Shown here: positions 35,416-46,640 of the stretch, piece by piece | Position numbering within the stretch: position 1 is the stretch's first letter | How the letters are laid out: every line of letters starts with the position of its first letter | NCBI RefSeq assembly: GCF_003086295.3 | Contig: NC_092051.1 | Span: 82,406,445-82,470,444 of the forward strand | DNA from: Arachis hypogaea | Lineage: Eukaryota; Streptophyta; Magnoliopsida; Fabales; Fabaceae | Direction of reading: 5' to 3' | DNA: 64,000 bases | Notes under the pieces: model-generated | What the model saw: only the letters and a program-made list of their open reading frames with translations | Databases searched by the model: none | What the model was told of the DNA's origin: nothing | Position numbers and translations under genes: made by a program

Positions 35416-36181
35416 GCCATATATTTCTTTACTATGATTTCTACTCCCTTCCTTTTTACTTTAGTTATTCGAGTTCGATTTCATATGATGATATTTTCTA
35501 TTTTAGTTCATAGTCTTTCTCGTTTTACTAACATTTGTGATCATGCGCAGTACTTAGAATTGAAACAGGGACGCAAGGCAGGAAAATAGAACACCTCGAA
35601 GGATGCCCCTTGCTAGCGTTGAACGCCAGAACTGGCCTTCAGCGCCAAAAAGAGGGTGGAGACTAGGACGTTTAACGTCCCAAGGGAGTCAGTCAAGGCA
35701 ATTTTTGTGTCCCCTATGGGCATTCAACGCCGGTAGTGGGCGTTGAATGCCAGCACTTAAAAAAAATGTTTTTGATCCCCCCTCTGGCTTTCAACGCCAG
35801 GTTTGGGCGTTGAATGCCCAAAGGGGGGAGGAAAGGGATTTGAATTTTCAAAAAGGGGAGATAGACTTGACTTTTCAAACCAAATCTTTTCCAATATTAT
35901 CTTTTAAATCCATATCTTTCCAATTCATATCTTTTTCAAACTAAATCTATTTTTTTAAAATTAAATTTCTTCAATTCAAATCTTTTCAAACCAAATCTTT
36001 TCAAATCATATATTTTCAAACTATATCTTTTTTAAACAATATCTTTCCACCTCGTAACCGAGTTCCCACCCACCCACAACTATAAATCCACTATCACCCC
36101 TACCTCCTTTCTCACGCCCTTCCCCACTCCTCTATCATCCCCGCACGCTGCTTCCTCTCCCTCTGTTTTCTTCTCTCTTTG
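35416..36181 (+). other. Spacer of element E with GGCGTT dyads and CT-rich tract
   Basis: No gene. GCGTTGAACGCCAG-type dyads lie at about 35616-35815 and CAAATCTTTTC-type low complexity at about 35880-36050. The same order (dyads, T/C-rich tract, hairpin, third ORF) is seen in the FIDEL-like element at 43443-44352. Confidence 0.65.
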
Positions 36182-36214
36182 CTTGGGGACGAGAAAAATT
36201 TTTAAGTTTGGTGT
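36182..36214 (+). other. Internal hairpin plus AAGTTTGGTGT, element E
   Basis: CTTG-GGGA-CGAG (36182-36193, one G-U pair) followed by TTTTTAAGTTTGGTGTTG, just upstream of the third ORF. Equivalent to 44280-44314 in the FIDEL-like element. Confidence 0.5.
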
Positions 36215-36245
36215 TGAGGATTCTCTGCTCTTTCATTTTTTTTTC

Positions 36246-36497
36246 ATGGCACCAAAGGATGGGGGATCTATCTCAAGAAAGAGGAAAGAAAGAGCTCCCG
36301 CAGTAGTACCTTATGAGCTCCACCGATTTTATTCCAAGCTTCATGAGGAACATTACTACAATCTAGTAAGCAAGAAGACAATAATCCTAAAAGTCAAGGT
36401 CGAACTGAAGGCTGATGAATACCCAGAAATTCAAGAACAAATTCAAATGAGGGGTTGGGAAATTCTAACCAACCCTGTAACAGAGGTGGAGCTCTAA
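36246..36497 (+). pseudogene. Third-ORF fragment of element E
   Basis: Starts MAPKDGGSISRKRKERAP and continues HEEHYYNLVSKKTIILKVKV and EQIQMRGWEILTNPVTEVEL, closely matching the N-terminus of the third ORF at 44353. It ends at a stop after 83 residues. Degraded homology continues to about 36880 in shifting frames (ARGWLDFIGRSIIPTSNRSE near 36712-36780). Same putative plant transposon protein domain. Confidence 0.75.
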
Positions 36498-37423
36498 AAG
36501 TCTGAGAATTTTAGGCAAATTTATGGATGATGGACAAACAAAAGAAAGAGCAACCTGACTTCAATTTATGGCACACTATGCTCTGAGGAAAGACCCTATA
36601 GTTTAAAATGGAAAAAGTCAGGGAAATCTTCAAGTTACCCCCATTAAAGGATGATCCTAACTCCTTTAAAAAGGTCAACCACTCCAACTAAGAAGGATGG
36701 ATCTCAAGCCAATTGCTAGAGGGTGGCTAGATTTCATTGGACGTTCTATCATCCCCACTAGCAACCGCTCTGAGGTCACTGTGAGGTGAGCTGTGATGAT
36801 CCACTGCATTATGCTTGGCAATAAAGGGGAAGTTCATCAATAAAGTGGAAGTTCACGAAAAGGGTCTAAGGCTTTGAGCATCAACGGTTAGAAGGATCAA
36901 AATTTGGCCTAAAAAGCTCAAAAGAGTTGCTATCTCTAACTATATGCTTGTGGTGTGAAGGTGTCAAGAAAATCTTGAGATTGAACATTTAAAGTTGTGA
37001 TCCAATGCTATAAAGAGTACACTTAAGGCTCTGAGCACCACTATCTGGAAATTTAAGCAAAACTAAATTCGAATCCAAAGGGTTTCCCCAGTTAAGTGCT
37101 TGTGGTATTTATGTATCAGGTGGTAATACTTGAAAACATAACAAACTTAGAGTCACGGCTAGGCTCAAAGGTGAAAAATACCAAAAGAAAACAAAATTTG
37201 TGTTCAAGAATCAAGAAAAACTTAAAAGAGGGGAATCAATAATATCATCCGGATTCTAGTTCTAAGGGATGCCAATATTTCTGAGCTTCAAAGGAAAGTG
37301 AGATGCCAAAGCTATTCAGAAATAAAGTGTTAGTAGCCCCATTCAGTAATTAGACTTGAGCTTCATTGACAACTCTAAAACCTGATATATTTTTCTCTTC
37401 CATTTAGTCCTATCTTGGTTTTT
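36498..37423 (+). other. 3' region of element E
   Basis: Decayed end of the third ORF to about 36880, then non-coding sequence. AAGGCTTTGAGCATCA, CTTGTGGTGTGAAGGTGTCAAG and ATGTATCAGGTGGTAATACT recur nearly unchanged in the FIDEL-like element (about 46060-46335), so the stretch is conserved between families although it does not code. Confidence 0.6.
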
Positions 37424-37439
37424 GTTGCTTGAGGACAAG
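37424..37439 (+). other. 3' hairpin of element E, split by the FIDEL-like insertion
   Basis: GTTGCTTG-AGGA-CAAG (37424-37439) continues as CAAC at 48324-48327, then AATTTAAGTTTGGTGTTG up to the LTR at 48346. Removing the insertion gives a stem of 8 bp with loop AGGA, so the FIDEL-like element landed in the stem. Confidence 0.75.
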
Positions 37440-39148
37440 TGATGAGCAGATAATTTATACGCTTTTTGGCATTGTTTTTAGTATGTTTTTAGTAGAATCT
37501 AGTTACTTTTAGGGATATTTTCATTAGTTTTTATGTTAAATTCACATTTCTGGACTTTACTATGAGTTTGTGTATTTTTCTGTGATTTCAGGTATTTTCT
37601 GGCTGAAATTGAGGGACTTGAGCAAAAATCAGATTCAGAGGTTGAAGAAGGACTGCTGATGCTGTTGGATTCTAACCTCCCTGCACTCAAAGTGGATTTT
37701 CTGGAGCTACAGAACTCAAAATGGCGTGCTTCTAATTGCGTTGGAAAGTAGACATCCAGGGATTTCCAGCAATGTATAATAGTCCATAGTTTGAACGAGT
37801 TTAGATGACGTAAAAGGGCGTTGAACGCCAGTTCTACGCTGCTGTCTGGAGTTAAACGCCAGAAACAAGTCACAAACCAGAGTTGAACGCCAGAAATACG
37901 TTACAACCTGGCGTTCAACTCCAGAAAGAGCCTCTGCACGTGTAACACTCAAGCTCAGCCCAAGCACACACCAAGTGGGCCCCGGAAGTGGATTTATGCA
38001 TCATTTACTTACTTCTGTAAACCCTAGTAGCTAGTTTATTATAAATAGGACTTTTTACTATTGTATTAGACATCTTTGGATCATCCTGGATTGTATTTTG
38101 ATCCTGTGATCTCGTTTTGGGGGCTGGCCATTCGGCCATGCCTGGACCTTTCACTTATGTATTTTCAACGGTAGAGTTTCTACACTCCATAGATTAAGGT
38201 GTGGAGCTCTGCTGTTCCTCAAAGATTAATGCAAAGTACTACTATTTTTCTATTCAATTCAACTTATTCCGCTTCTAAGATATTCATTCGCACTTCAACC
38301 TGAATGTGATGAATGTGACAATCATCATCATTCCCCCACGAAAGCGTGCCTAACAACCACTTCCGTTCAACCTTAGATTGAATGAGTATCTCTTGGATCT
38401 CATAATCAGAATCTTCGTGGTATAAGCTAGATTGATGGCGGCATTCATGAGAGTCCAAAAAGTCTAAACCTTGTCTGTGGTATTCCGAGTAGGACTCTGG
38501 GATTGAATGACTGTGACGAACTTCAAACTCGCGAGTGCTGGGCGTAGTGACAGACGCAAAAGGAGGGTGAATCCTATTCCAGTATGATCGAGAACCTCAG
38601 ATGATTAGCCGTGCTGTGACAGAGCATTTGGACCATTTTCACAAGAGGATAGGATGCAGCCATTGGCAAGGGTGACGCCTCCAGACGATTAGCCATGCAG
38701 TGACAGCACATCGGACCATTTTCCAGAGAGGATCAAAAGTAGCCATTGACAATGGTGATGTCCTTACATAAAGCCAGCCATAGAAAGGAGTAAGACTGAT
38801 TGGATGAAGACATCAGGAAAGCAGAGGTTTAGAGGGACGAAAGCATCTCCATGCATTTATCTGAAATTCTCACCAAGGATTTACATAAGTATTTCTATCC
38901 CTATTTTATTATTAATATTCGAAAACTCCATAACCATTCTATATCCGCCTGACTGAGATTTACAAGGTGACCATAGCTTGCTTCATACCAACAATCTCCG
39001 TGGGATCGACCCTTACTCGTGTAAAATTTATTACTTGGACGACCTAGTGCACTTGCTGGTTAGATGTGCGAAGTTGTGATAAAAAGTTGAGATTACAATT
39101 GAGCGTACCATGTTGATGGCGCCATTGATGATCACAATTTCGTGCACC
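37440..39148 (+). repeat. 5' LTR of the FIDEL-like element
   Basis: 1709 bp, TGATGAGCAGATAA...GTGCACCA. GGCGTTGAACGCC at 37817-37829 heads a cluster of partial dyads (AGTTAAACGCCAG, AGTTGAACGCCAG, GGCGTTCAACTCC) to about 37925. TATAAATAG lies at 38040-38048. A 32-bp segment near 38537-38569 is absent from the 3' copy. Confidence 0.92.
38040..38048 (+). promoter_or_regulatory. TATA box in 5' LTR of the FIDEL-like element
   Basis: TATAAATAG, preserved in the 3' LTR at 47241-47249. Likely marks the U3/R promoter. Confidence 0.6.
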
Positions 39149-39154
39149 AAGTTT

Positions 39155-39172
39155 TTGGCGCCGTTATCGGGG
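39155..39172 (+). other. Primer binding site of the FIDEL-like element (tRNA-Asp)
   Basis: TGGCGCCGTTATCGGGGA, two mismatches from the complement of the tRNA-Asp 3' end, six bases after the LTR. Confidence 0.85.
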
Positions 39173-41044
39173 ATTGTTCGAGTTTGGATAACTGACGGTT
39201 CATCTTGTTGCTTGGATTGGATAATTTTCTTCTTATTTTCAAAAAGTTTTCAAAAAAAGAAAAAAAATTTCAAAAATCTTTCAAAAATTTCTCCTTTGTT
39301 TTCGAAAAAATTTTAAAATAAAAATGTTTTCAAAAATATATTTTTCTTCAGAATTTTTAAGAATGAATTCTAGTGTTTCATGAAGCATGTTGAAGCCTGG
39401 CTGGCTGTAAAGCCATGTCTAATTCTTCTCGATAGGGAATGTCAGGCGTGTCATGTCTGAGTTACATACTAAAGCTTGGCTGGCTATTAAGCCATGTCTG
39501 ACCCTTTGATTGGAGCTTTAGACTAAAGAGCATAAAATTCGTGGAATTCATATTAAAAATTTTGGAATCCTTATTTTTCTTTTTCAAAATGATTTTCGAA
39601 AAAATTAAAAGAAAATACAAAAAAAAATCATAAAATCAAAAAAATCAAAAATATTTTGTGTTTCTTATTTAAGTCTTGAGTCAAATTTCAAGTTTGGTGT
39701 CAATTGCATTTTTTCTAAAAATTCTTTGCATTTTTCGAAAAAATCATACATTCATGGTGTTCTTCATGATCTTCAAGTTGTTCTTGGTAAGTCTTCTTGT
39801 TTGATCTTGATGTTTTCTTATTTTGTGTCTTTTCTTATTTTTCATATGCATTCTTGAAATCTTAGTGTCTAAGCATTAAAGATTTCTAAGTTTGGTGTCT
39901 TGCATGTTTTCTTTGCATTAAAAATTTTTCAAAAATATGTTCTTGATGTTCATCATGATCTTCATAGTGTTCTTGGTGTTCATCTTGACATTCATAGTGT
40001 TCTTGCATGCATTCCTTGTTTTGATCCAAAAAGAAAAGAGAAAAACATGAAAATGATGTTTTAAATTTTTCCCTCTCATCATTAAAAATTCAAAAATCAA
40101 AAAAATATCTTTCCCTTTTTCACTCATAAATTTCAAAAATTTGAGTTGACTTTTTCAAAACTTTTTAAAATCTAGTTTTTTCTTATGAGTCAAATCAAAT
40201 TTTCAATTTAAAAATCTTATCTTTTTCAAAATCTTTTTCAAAAATCAAATCTTTTTCATTTTTTTCTTAGTTATTTTCAAAAATTTTAAAAATATTTTTC
40301 AAAAATCTTTTTCTTATCTTTATCTCCTAATTTTCGAAAATAACACCATCAATTAATGTTTTGATTCAAAAATTTCAAGTTTGTTACTTGCCTGTTAAGA
40401 AAGATTCAAACTTTGAGTTCTAGAATCATATCTTGTGATTTCTTGTGAATCAAGTCATTAATTGTGATTTTAAAAATCAAATCTTTTTCAAAACTGATTT
40501 CAATCATATCTTTTCAAAAATATCTCCTTATCTTATCCTTTTTCAAAAATTTGATTTTAAAATATCTTTTCTAACTTCTTATCTTCTTATCTTTTCAAAA
40601 ATTGATTTTCAAAATTTGTTTCAACTAACTAACTAACTTTTTGTTTGTTTCTTATCTTTTTCAAAACTACCTAACTAACTCTCTCTCTCTAATTTACGAA
40701 AATATCCTCCCTCTTTTCCAAAATTTCTTTTTAATTAACTAATTATTTTAACTTTTGATTTTAAAATTTCAAAAATTACTAACCTTTTTCAAAAACTATT
40801 TTCGAAAACCACTAACTCTTTTTCAAAAATTATTTTCGAAAATTCACTTCCCCCTCTCATCTTCTTCTATTTGTTTATTTATTTACTAACATCTCTTCCT
40901 CACTCACCAAAAATCTGAACCCCCTCTCTCTCTCTCTGAGTTCAGATTTTCTCTTCTTCTTTTCTTCTATTCACACAGGGACCTCTATACTGTGGTAAAA
41001 AGGATCCCTATTATTATTATTATTTTTCTGGCCATCTTTTTCAT
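39173..41044 (+). other. Leader of the FIDEL-like element with twin hairpins
   Basis: No gene in 1.9 kb. TGGCT-GTAA-AGCCA (39402-39415) and TGGCT-ATTA-AGCCA (39481-39494) sit in repeated contexts (AAGC[CT]TGGCTGGCT...AAGCCATGTCT). AAGTTTGGTGT occurs at 39690-39700 and 39888-39898. From about 40080 to 40870 it is TTTTTCAAAAAT-type low-complexity sequence, then CT-rich. Confidence 0.65.
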
Positions 41045-42258
41045 ATGAGTAGGAGCAAGGACAAGAACATTCTTATTGAAGCAGATCCAGAACCTGAAAG
41101 GACTCTAAAAGAAAACTAAGAGAAGCTAAATTACAACAATCCAGAGATAACCTTACAGAAATTTTTGAACAGGAAGAGGAGATGGCAGCCGAAAATAATA
41201 ATAATGCAAGGAGAATGCTTGGTGACTTTACTGCACCTAATTCCAATTTACATGAAAGAAGCATCTCCATTCCTGCCATTGGAGCAAACAATTTTGAGCT
41301 GAAACCTCAATTAGTTTCTCTGATGTAGCAGAACTGCAAGTTTCATGGACTTCCATCTGAAGATCTTTTTCAGTTCTTAACTGAATTCTTGTAGATATGT
41401 GATACTGTTAAGACTAATGGAGTAGATCATGAAGTCTACAGGCTCATGCTTTTCCCTTTTGCTGTAAGAGACAGAGCTAGAGTATGGTTGGACTCTCAAC
41501 CTAAGGATAGCCTGAACTCTTGGGATAAGCTGGTCAAGGCTTTCTTAGCCAAGTTCCTTCCTCCTCAAAAGCTGAGTAAGCTTAGAGTGGATGTTCAGAC
41601 CTTTAGACAGAAAGAAGGTGAATCCCTCTATGAAGCTTGGGAGAGATACAAAGGACTGACCAAAAAGTGTCCTTCTGACATGCTTTCAGAATGGACCATC
41701 CTGGATATATTCTATGATGGTCTGTCTGAACTAGCTAAGATGCCATTGGATACTTCTGCAGGTGGATCCATTCACCTAAAGAAAATGCCTGCAGAAGCTC
41801 AAGAACTCATTGACATGGTTGCTAATAACCAGTTCATGTACACTTCTGAGAGGAATCCTGTGAGTAATGGGACGCTTATGAAGAAGGGAGTTCTTGAAAT
41901 TGATACTCTGAATGCCATATTGGCTCAGAACAAAATATTGACTCAGCAAGTCAATATGATTTCTCAGAGTCTGAATGGAATGCAAGCTGCATCCAACAGT
42001 ACTCAAGAGGCATCTTCTGAAGAAGAAGCTTATGATCCTGAAAACCCTGCAATAGCAGAGGTAAATTATATGGGTGAACCTTATGGAAACACCTATAACC
42101 CATCATGGAGAAATCATCCAAATTTCTCATGGAAGGATCAAAAGCCTCAACAAGGCTTTAATAATGGTGGAAGAAATAGGTTTAACAATAGTAAACCTTT
42201 ACCATCATCCACTCAGCAACAGACAGAGAACTCTGAACAAAATACCTCTAATTTTTAG
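41045..42258 (+). pseudogene. gag: gag of the FIDEL-like element, frameshift and stops
   Basis: Starts MSRSKDKNILIEADPEPERT at 41045, then shifts frame near 41115. In the main frame, TAG codons at 41326-41328 and 41392-41394 interrupt it, and an open stretch runs from 41446 to 42258. The capsid-type domain is clear: MLFPFAVRDRARVWLDSQP, FLAKFLPPQKLSKLR, TFRQKEGESLYEAWERYK, followed by NHPNFSWKDQ and an Asn/Gln-rich tail without CCHC. Closely related in style to gag of A at 4518-5498. Confidence 0.85.
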
Positions 42259-42290
42259 CAAACTTAGTCTCTGATCTATCTAAGGCCACT

Positions 42291-43376
42291 GTGAGTTTCA
42301 TGAATAAAACAAGGTCATCCATTAGAAATTTGGAGGCACAAGTGGGCCAGCTGAGTAAAAGGATCACTGAAATCCCTCCTAGTACTCTCCCAAGCAATAC
42401 AGAAGAAAATCCAAAAGGAGAGTGCAAGGCCATTGAATTAATCACCATGGCCGAACCTGTGAAGGAAGGAGAGGACGTGAATCCCAAGGAGGAAGACCTC
42501 CTGGGACGTCCAGTGATCAATAAGGAGCTTCCCTTTGAGGAACCAAAGGAATCTGAGACTCATCTAGAGACCATAGAGATTCCATTAAACCTCCTTATGC
42601 CATTCATGAGCTCTGATGAGTATTCCTCTTCTGAAGAGAATGAGGATATTACTGAAGAGTAAGCTGCCAAGTTTCTTGGTGCAATCATGAAGCTGAATGC
42701 GAAATTATTTGGTATTGAAACTTGGGAAGATGAACCTCCCTTGTTCACCAATGAACTAAGTGATCTGGATCAACTGAGATTACCTCAGAAGAAACAGGAC
42801 CCTGGAAAGTTCTTAATACCTTGTACCATAGGCACCATGACCTTTGAGAAGGCTCTGTGTGACCTTGGTTCAGGAATAAACCTCATGCCCCTCTCTGTAA
42901 TAGAGAAACTGGGAATCTATGGGGTGCAAACCACTAAAATCTCATTAGAGATGGTAGACAATTCAAGAAAACAGGCTTATGGACAAGTAGAGGACGTGTT
43001 AGTAAAGGTTGAAGGCCTTTACATCCCTGCTGATTTCATAGTCCTAGATACTGGGAAGGATGAGGATGAATTCATCATCCTTGGAAGACCCTTCGTAGCC
43101 ACAGCAAGAGCTGTGATTGATGTGGACAGAGGAGAATTGATCCTTCAATTAAATGAGGACAACCTTGTGTTTAAAACTCAAGGATCTCTCTCTGTACCCA
43201 TGGAGAGGAAGCACAGTAAGCTTCTCTCATTGCAGAGTCAACCAGAGCCCCCACAGTCAAACTTTAAGTTTGGTGTTGGGAGGCCACAACCAAACTCTAA
43301 GTTTGGTGTTGAACTCCCATATACAAACTCTAAGTTTGGTGTTGGGAAGTCTCAACAATGCTCTGAACATCTGTGA
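42291..43376 (+). pseudogene. Protease region of the FIDEL-like element
   Basis: One frame from 42291 with a TAA at 42660-42662. The first part holds the Gag-tail coiled coil (RSSIRNLEAQVGQLSKRITE); the second (from 42687) an aspartic protease with ALCDLGSGINLMPLS and IILGRPFVATARAVIDVDRGE. DLGSG replaces the DLGAS seen in A. The end carries three repeats of NSKFGVG-type residues, which come from three in-frame copies of AAGTTTGGTGT (43266, 43299, 43332). It stops at TGA 43374-43376, just before the stem-loop cluster. Confidence 0.85.
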
Positions 43377-43394
43377 GGCTCCATGAGAGCCCAC

Positions 43395-43442
43395 TGTCAA
43401 GCTATTGACAATTAAAGAAGCGCTTGTTGGGAGGCAACCCAA
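43395..43442 (+). other. Conserved stem-loop cluster, copy in the FIDEL-like element
   Basis: TGTCA-AGCTAT-TGACA (43395-43410), AAGCGCTT (43418-43425), and TTGGG-AGGCAA-CCCAA (43427-43442) with a possible sixth G-U pair outside. Closest to the copies in G and E. Confidence 0.75.
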
Positions 43443-44279
43443 TTTTTATTTATCTAATTTCTATTTTTCTTGTTCTTTCATGTTTTATTAGGTTCATGAT
43501 CATGTGGAGTCACAAAATAAATATAAAAATTGAAAACGGAATCAAAAACAGCAGAAGAAAAATCACACCCTGGAGGAGGATCTCACTGGCGTTCAAACGC
43601 CAGTAAGAAGCAGCTGGCTGGCGTTCAACGCTAGAACAGAGCATGGTTCTGGCGCTGAACGCCCAAAATGGGCAGCATCTGGGTGTTTGAACGCCAGAAT
43701 TGCACCCTGGAGAAGAGCTGGCGCTGAACGCCCAGAACAAGCATGGTTCTGGCGTTCAACGCCAGAAATGGGCAAAAATGGGCGTTCAACACCCAGAACA
43801 AGCACCAATCTGGCGCTGAATGCCCAGAGTTGTGTGCAAGGGCATTTTTCATGCCCAATTTGGTGCAAGGTTGTAAATCCTTGAACACCTCAGGATCTGT
43901 GGACCCCACAGGATCCCTACCTACCTCCACTCACTTCTTCTCACCCCTCTTTCACACAATCCTATAAACACTCTTCCCTAAAACTCTTTACCAATCACCT
44001 CAATCTCTCTTCCCTATCACCACTTCACCACTCACATCCATCCACTCTTCCCCATAAACCTACCTCATAAACTCCACCTACCTTCAAATTCAAAATCAAT
44101 TTCCCACCCAAAACCCACCCTTATGGCCGAACCTTACCCCCCCTCCCTTCCCTATATATCGTCCTCCATTCTTCCTCATTTTCACACAACACAACCCTCT
44201 CTTCTCTTCTTGGCCGAATACACCACCCCCCTCCTCTCCTCCATATTTTCTTCTTCTTCTTCATCTATTCTTTCTTCTC
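43443..44279 (+). other. Spacer of the FIDEL-like element with GGCGTT palindrome array
   Basis: No gene. Between about 43585 and 43835 there are eight or more half or full dyads around GGCGTTCAACGCCAG (for example 43751-43763), alternating GGCGTTCAAC and GGCGCTGAACGCCCA forms. A C/T-rich stretch (43920-44278) follows and ends at the internal hairpin. Confidence 0.7.
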
Positions 44280-44314
44280 TTGCTCGAGGGCGAGCAACAT
44301 TCTAAGTTTGGTGT
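44280..44314 (+). other. Internal hairpin plus AAGTTTGGTGT, FIDEL-like element
   Basis: TTGCTCG-AGGG-CGAGCAA (44280-44297) then CATTCTAAGTTTGGTGTGG, 39 bases before the third-ORF ATG. Same design as the 3' hairpin at 46603-46622, with C-G in place of a T-A pair. Confidence 0.65.
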
Positions 44315-44352
44315 GGTAAAAGCATAAGCTTTTTGTTTTTCCATTACCATTG

Positions 44353-45493
44353 ATGGCACCTAAGACCGGAGAATCCTCTAGAAAAGGGAAAGGGAAGACA
44401 AAAGCTTCCACCTCCGAGTCATGGGAGATGGAAAAATTCATCTCCAAAGCTCATCAAGACCACTTCTATGATGTTGTGGCCAAGAAGAAGGTGATCCCTG
44501 AGGTCCCTTTCAAGCTCAAGAAGAATGAGTATCCGGAGATCCGACATGAAATCCAAAAAAGAGGTTGGGAAGTTCTAACAAAACCCATCCAACAAGTCGG
44601 CATCCTAATGGTTCAAGAGTTCTATGCCAATGCATGGATCACTAGGAACCATGATCAAAGTAAGAACCCGAACCCAAAGAATTATCTCACCGTGGTTCGG
44701 GGGAAATACTTAGATTTTAGTCCGAAAAATGTGAGGTTGGCGTTTAACTTGCCTATGATGCAAGGAGATGCACGCCCCTACACTAGAAGGGTCAACTTTA
44801 ATCAAAAGTTGGACCAAGTCCTCATGGACATATGTGTGGAAGGAGCTCAATGGAAGATTGACTCCAAAGGCAAGCCGGTTCAACTAAGAAGACTGGACCT
44901 CAAGCCTGTAGCTAGAGGATGGTTAGAGTTCATACAATGCTCCATCATCCCCACTAGCAACCGATCCGAAGTTACTGTGGATCGGGCTTCATAGCATCAT
45001 GATTGGAGAGGAAGTAGAAGTTCATGAAGTCATCTCCCTTGAACTCTACAAAATAGCCGAAAAGTCCTCCCCCATGGCAAGGCTAGCTTTTCTTCATCTT
45101 ATTTGCCATCTCTGTTACTCATCTGGGGCTTTCATAGAAGGAGACATTCCCATTGAGGAAGAGAAGCCCATCACTAAGAAAAGGATGGAGCAAGCAAGAG
45201 AGCCCATTCATGGAGCTCAAGAGGCGCATGAAGCTCATCACCATGAGATCCCGGAGATGCCTCCAATGCATTTCCCTCCACAAAACTATTGGGAGCAAAT
45301 CAACACCTCCCTAGGAGAATTAAGTTCCAACATGGGACAACTAAGGGTGGAACATCAAGAGCACTCCATCATCCTTCATGAAATTAGAGAAGATCAAAAA
45401 GCAATGAGGGAGGAGCAACAAAGACAAGGAAGAGACATAGAAGAGCTCAAGGACATCATTGGTTCCTCAAGAAGGAAACGCCACCATCACTAA
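44353..45493 (+). pseudogene. Third ORF of the FIDEL-like element (putative plant transposon protein domain), frameshifted
   Basis: ATG at 44353 (MAPKTGESSRKGKGKTKAST). About 214 codons run to TAG 44992-44994; the frame resumes shifted at 44999 and runs to 45493. Conserved features: EYPEIRHEIQKRGWEVLTKP, LMVQEFYANAW, VVRGKYLDFSP, RLDLKPVARGWLEFIQCSI, PTSNRSEVTVDRA, then EEVEVHEVISLELYKIAEKS. The C-terminal part is Glu/Gln-rich and probably coiled coil, ending RRKRHHH. The ORF occupies the env position but has no signal peptide or transmembrane segment. Basic N-terminus and coil suggest nucleic-acid or protein binding; function is unknown. Confidence 0.82.
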
Positions 45494-46602
45494 GGTGGAC
45501 TCATTCCTTGTTCTTACACTCTCTGTTTTTTGTTTTCTATGTTAAGTACTTATCTATGTTTGTGTCTTATTACATGATCATTAGTAGTTAGTAACTATGT
45601 CTTAAAGTTATGAATGTCCTATGAATCCATCACCTCTCTTAAATGAAAACTGTTTTAATTCAAAAGAACAAGAAGTACATAAGTTTCGAACTTATCCTTG
45701 AACTTAGTTTAATTATATTGATGTGGTGACAATGCTTCTTGTTTTCTGAATGTATGCTTGAACAGTGCATATGTCTTTTGAAGTTATTGTTTAAGAATGT
45801 TAAATATGTTGGCTCTTGAAAGAATGATGACAAGGAGACATGTTATTTGATAATCTGAAAAATCATGCAAATGATTCTTGAAGCAAGAAAAAGTAGCAAA
45901 GAACAAAGCTTGCAGAAAAAAAAATAGGCGAAAGAAAAAAAAATAGAAAGAAAAAGAAAAAGCAAGCAGAAAAAGCCAAAAGCTCTTAAAACCAAGAGGC
46001 AAGAGCAAAAAGCCAATAACCCTTAAAACCAAAAGGCAAGGACAAATAAAAAGGATCCCAAGGCTTTGAGCATCAGTGGATAGGAGGGCCTAAAGGAATA
46101 AAATCCTGGTCTAAGCGGCTAAACCAAGTTGTCCCTAACCATGTGCTTGTGGCGTAAAGGTGTCAAGTGAAAACTTGAGACTGAGCGGTTAAAGTCAAGG
46201 TCCAAAGCAAAAAAAGAGTGTGCTTAAGAACCCTGGACACCTCTAATTGGGGACTTTAACAAAGCTGAGTCATAATCTGAAAAGGTTCACCCAATCATGT
46301 GTCTGTGGCATTTATGTATCCGGTGGTAATACTGGAAAACAAAGTGCTTAGGGCCACGGCCAAGACTCATAAAATAGCTGTGTTCAAGAATCATCATACT
46401 GAACTAGGAGAATCAATAACACTATCTGAACTCTGAGTTCCTATAGAAGCCAATCATTCTGAACTTCAATGGATAAAGTGAGATGCCAAAACTATTCAAG
46501 AGGCAAAAAGCTACAAGTCCCGCTCATCTGATTAGAGCTATGTTTCATTGATAGTTTGGAATTTATAGTATATTCTTTTATTTTTATCCTATTTGATTTT
46601 CA
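45494..46602 (+). other. 3' region of the FIDEL-like element
   Basis: No gene. An A/G-rich tract at 45885-46030 contains repeated AAAACCAA(A/G)AGGCAAG units. From 46060, sequence matches the 3' region of E (36870-37140). Confidence 0.6.
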
Positions 46603-46640
46603 GTTGCTTGGGGACAAGCAACAATTTAAGTTTGGTGTTG
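46603..46640 (+). other. 3' hairpin and polypurine-type tract, FIDEL-like element
   Basis: GTTGCTTG-GGGA-CAAGCAAC (46603-46622, perfect 8-bp stem) then AATTTAAGTTTGGTGTTG abutting the LTR. This tract is G/T-rich, unlike the purine-only PPT of B, so the exact primer is uncertain. Confidence 0.75.

Noticed and set aside
44353..45493. Viral envelope glycoprotein
   Set aside because: It occupies the env position but lacks signal peptide, transmembrane segment and Cys pattern; the basic and coiled-coil layout argues for an internal protein.
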